This document shows, one piece after another, positions 63,268 through 64,000 of a stretch of 64,000 bases of DNA. Positions within the stretch are counted from its first letter, which is position 1, and every line of letters begins with the position of its first letter. The DNA lies in the NCBI RefSeq assembly GCF_002847015.1, contig NZ_CP025085.1:1426001-1490000 (forward strand), in the 5' to 3' direction. The position numbers and the translations under genes are program-made. The DNA comes from Prodigiosinella confusarubida (lineage in GTDB: Bacteria; Pseudomonadota; Gammaproteobacteria; Enterobacterales; Enterobacteriaceae). The notes under the pieces were generated by a model. The model searched no databases. It had not been told where the DNA came from and saw nothing but the letters and a program-made list of their open reading frames with translations.

Positions 63268-64000
63268 ATGAACAGAGCAATCTGGTTTTTGATTTCATTG
63301 GTGATGTTGTTGTCACCGGCGCTAAGTACCGCATCACCGCTCACGGTAGTGGATATGGCGGGGCGAAAAGTAACACTTAATGTGCCGGTATCACGGGTAA
63401 TACTCGGCGATAGCCGTATGTTGTTGGCGATGAACATTATTCACCCGGACGCACCTCTGAGCGACATTGTTGCCTGGGACGACTCACTTATTCGCCGGGC
63501 GCCGGATATGGCACGCCATTATCAGCAACGTTATCCACAACTGAGCAAAATTACCGTTTTTGATAACCCTTATCGCAGTGGCTTCAGCGTCGAACGTGCG
63601 CTTCTTTTACGGCCTGATCTGATTATTTTTGACACTGGCCTGCTGCCCAGACTGCGCGATAGCGGAACACTTTCACTGCTGGAAAAAAGTGGTATTGCGG
63701 TGATATTTATTGATTTCAGGCATCAGCCGCTGACGAACACCTTGGCCAGTATTCGTCTGCTTGGCCAGGTTTTTGCGCAGCCACAAAATGCGCAACGCTT
63801 TATCACGCGCTACCAGCAGTTGCTTGAGCGTGTGCAGCGTCGTATTGCTCAGATCCCTCAGACGCAGTGGCCAGGTGTTATATTTGAGAACCATGCCGGT
63901 ATGACGGGCGACATGTGCTGCGCCGTTTTTGGGCGCAACAGTTTTGGACAATTTATCACGGCGGCAGGCGGACGTAATCTTGTCGAAAACAAGGTTCCCG
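63268..64000 (+). CDS. ABC siderophore-binding protein (PvuB/FecB-like), 3' end outside window
   Basis: The frame is open from ATG 63268 to the window edge (244 codons). It has a signal peptide (IWFLISLVMLLSPALSTA), then LTVVDMAGRKVTLNVPVSRV, the classic start of periplasmic iron-siderophore binding proteins, and later FSVERALLLRPDLIIFDTGL. The next expected genes are inner membrane permeases and an ATPase, beyond the window. In the vibrioferrin system PvuB binds the ferric siderophore for the PvuCDE importer. The protein may bind ferric siderophore of this cluster. No outer membrane receptor gene was seen in the window. Confidence 0.85.
   Translation, partial: MNRAIWFLISLVMLLSPALSTASPLTVVDMAGRKVTLNVPVSRVILGDSRMLLAMNIIHPDAPLSDIVAWDDSLIRRAPDMARHYQQRYPQLSKITVFDNPYRSGFSVERALLLRPDLIIFDTGLLPRLRDSGTLSLLEKSGIAVIFIDFRHQPLTNTLASIRLLGQVFAQPQNAQRFITRYQQLLERVQRRIAQIPQTQWPGVIFENHAGMTGDMCCAVFGRNSFGQFITAAGGRNLVENKVP

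Overview
The window looks like a chromosome segment of a soft-rot enterobacterium of the Pectobacteriaceae (Dickeya, Musicola or a close relative). The evidence is a tyrB / alr / dnaB / qor / pspG / dusA housekeeping block and lysR-lysA that read almost like E. coli, a type I-F CRISPR-Cas locus with an enterobacterial I-F repeat, and an hpx-type purine catabolism locus very close to that of Klebsiella. The species cannot be fixed from sequence reading alone.

Layout. 1-0.7 kb: the C-terminus of a chemoreceptor. 1-12.9 kb: a complete type I-F CRISPR-Cas system (cas1, cas2-3, cas8f, cas5f, cas7f, cas6f on the minus strand) with a divergent leader and an array of 58 repeats and 57 spacers. 12.9-22.9 kb: tyrB, a YitT-type membrane protein, an Lrp-family regulator, an ERIC element, a PheC-like periplasmic cyclohexadienyl dehydratase, a YhcN-type small secreted protein, alr, dnaB, qor, pspG and dusA. 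22.8-27.2 kb: a small degenerate genomic island in the 5' end of dusA, bounded by 405-bp repeats and holding an integrase fragment, a TetR/SDR pair, IS3-family debris and an AbiE toxin-antitoxin pair. 27.5-33 kb: a GntR regulator and a five-gene ABC-importer/phosphohydrolase operon. 33-35.3 kb: lysR and lysA.

35.4-47 kb is an accessory catabolic region. Two divergent units flank a LysR gene. They encode one ABC importer core, two paralogous NMT1-type binding proteins, a flavin oxidoreductase, a creatininase-family amidohydrolase, a RidA-family protein, two nucleobase-deaminase-type amidohydrolases and a 2-oxoglutarate/Fe(II) oxygenase. I infer uptake and breakdown of a nitrogen heterocycle of unknown identity. 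ahpC-ahpF follow at 47.2-49.4 kb. At 49.5-55 kb lies the oxygenase-type purine pathway: uraH/hpxT, uraD/hpxQ, a LysR regulator, hpxD, hpxE and hpxO, leading from hypoxanthine and urate to allantoin.

55.2 kb to the window end is a siderophore locus of vibrioferrin type, preceded by a Fur-box-like site: an SbnG-like aldolase/citrate synthase, an ATP-grasp ligase, two NIS synthetases around an MFS exporter, a PLP decarboxylase, and the start of an ABC siderophore-binding protein that runs off the window. The least explained parts are the heterocycle region, the dusA island with its 98%-identical repeats, and the siderophore cluster with its extra aldolase gene.
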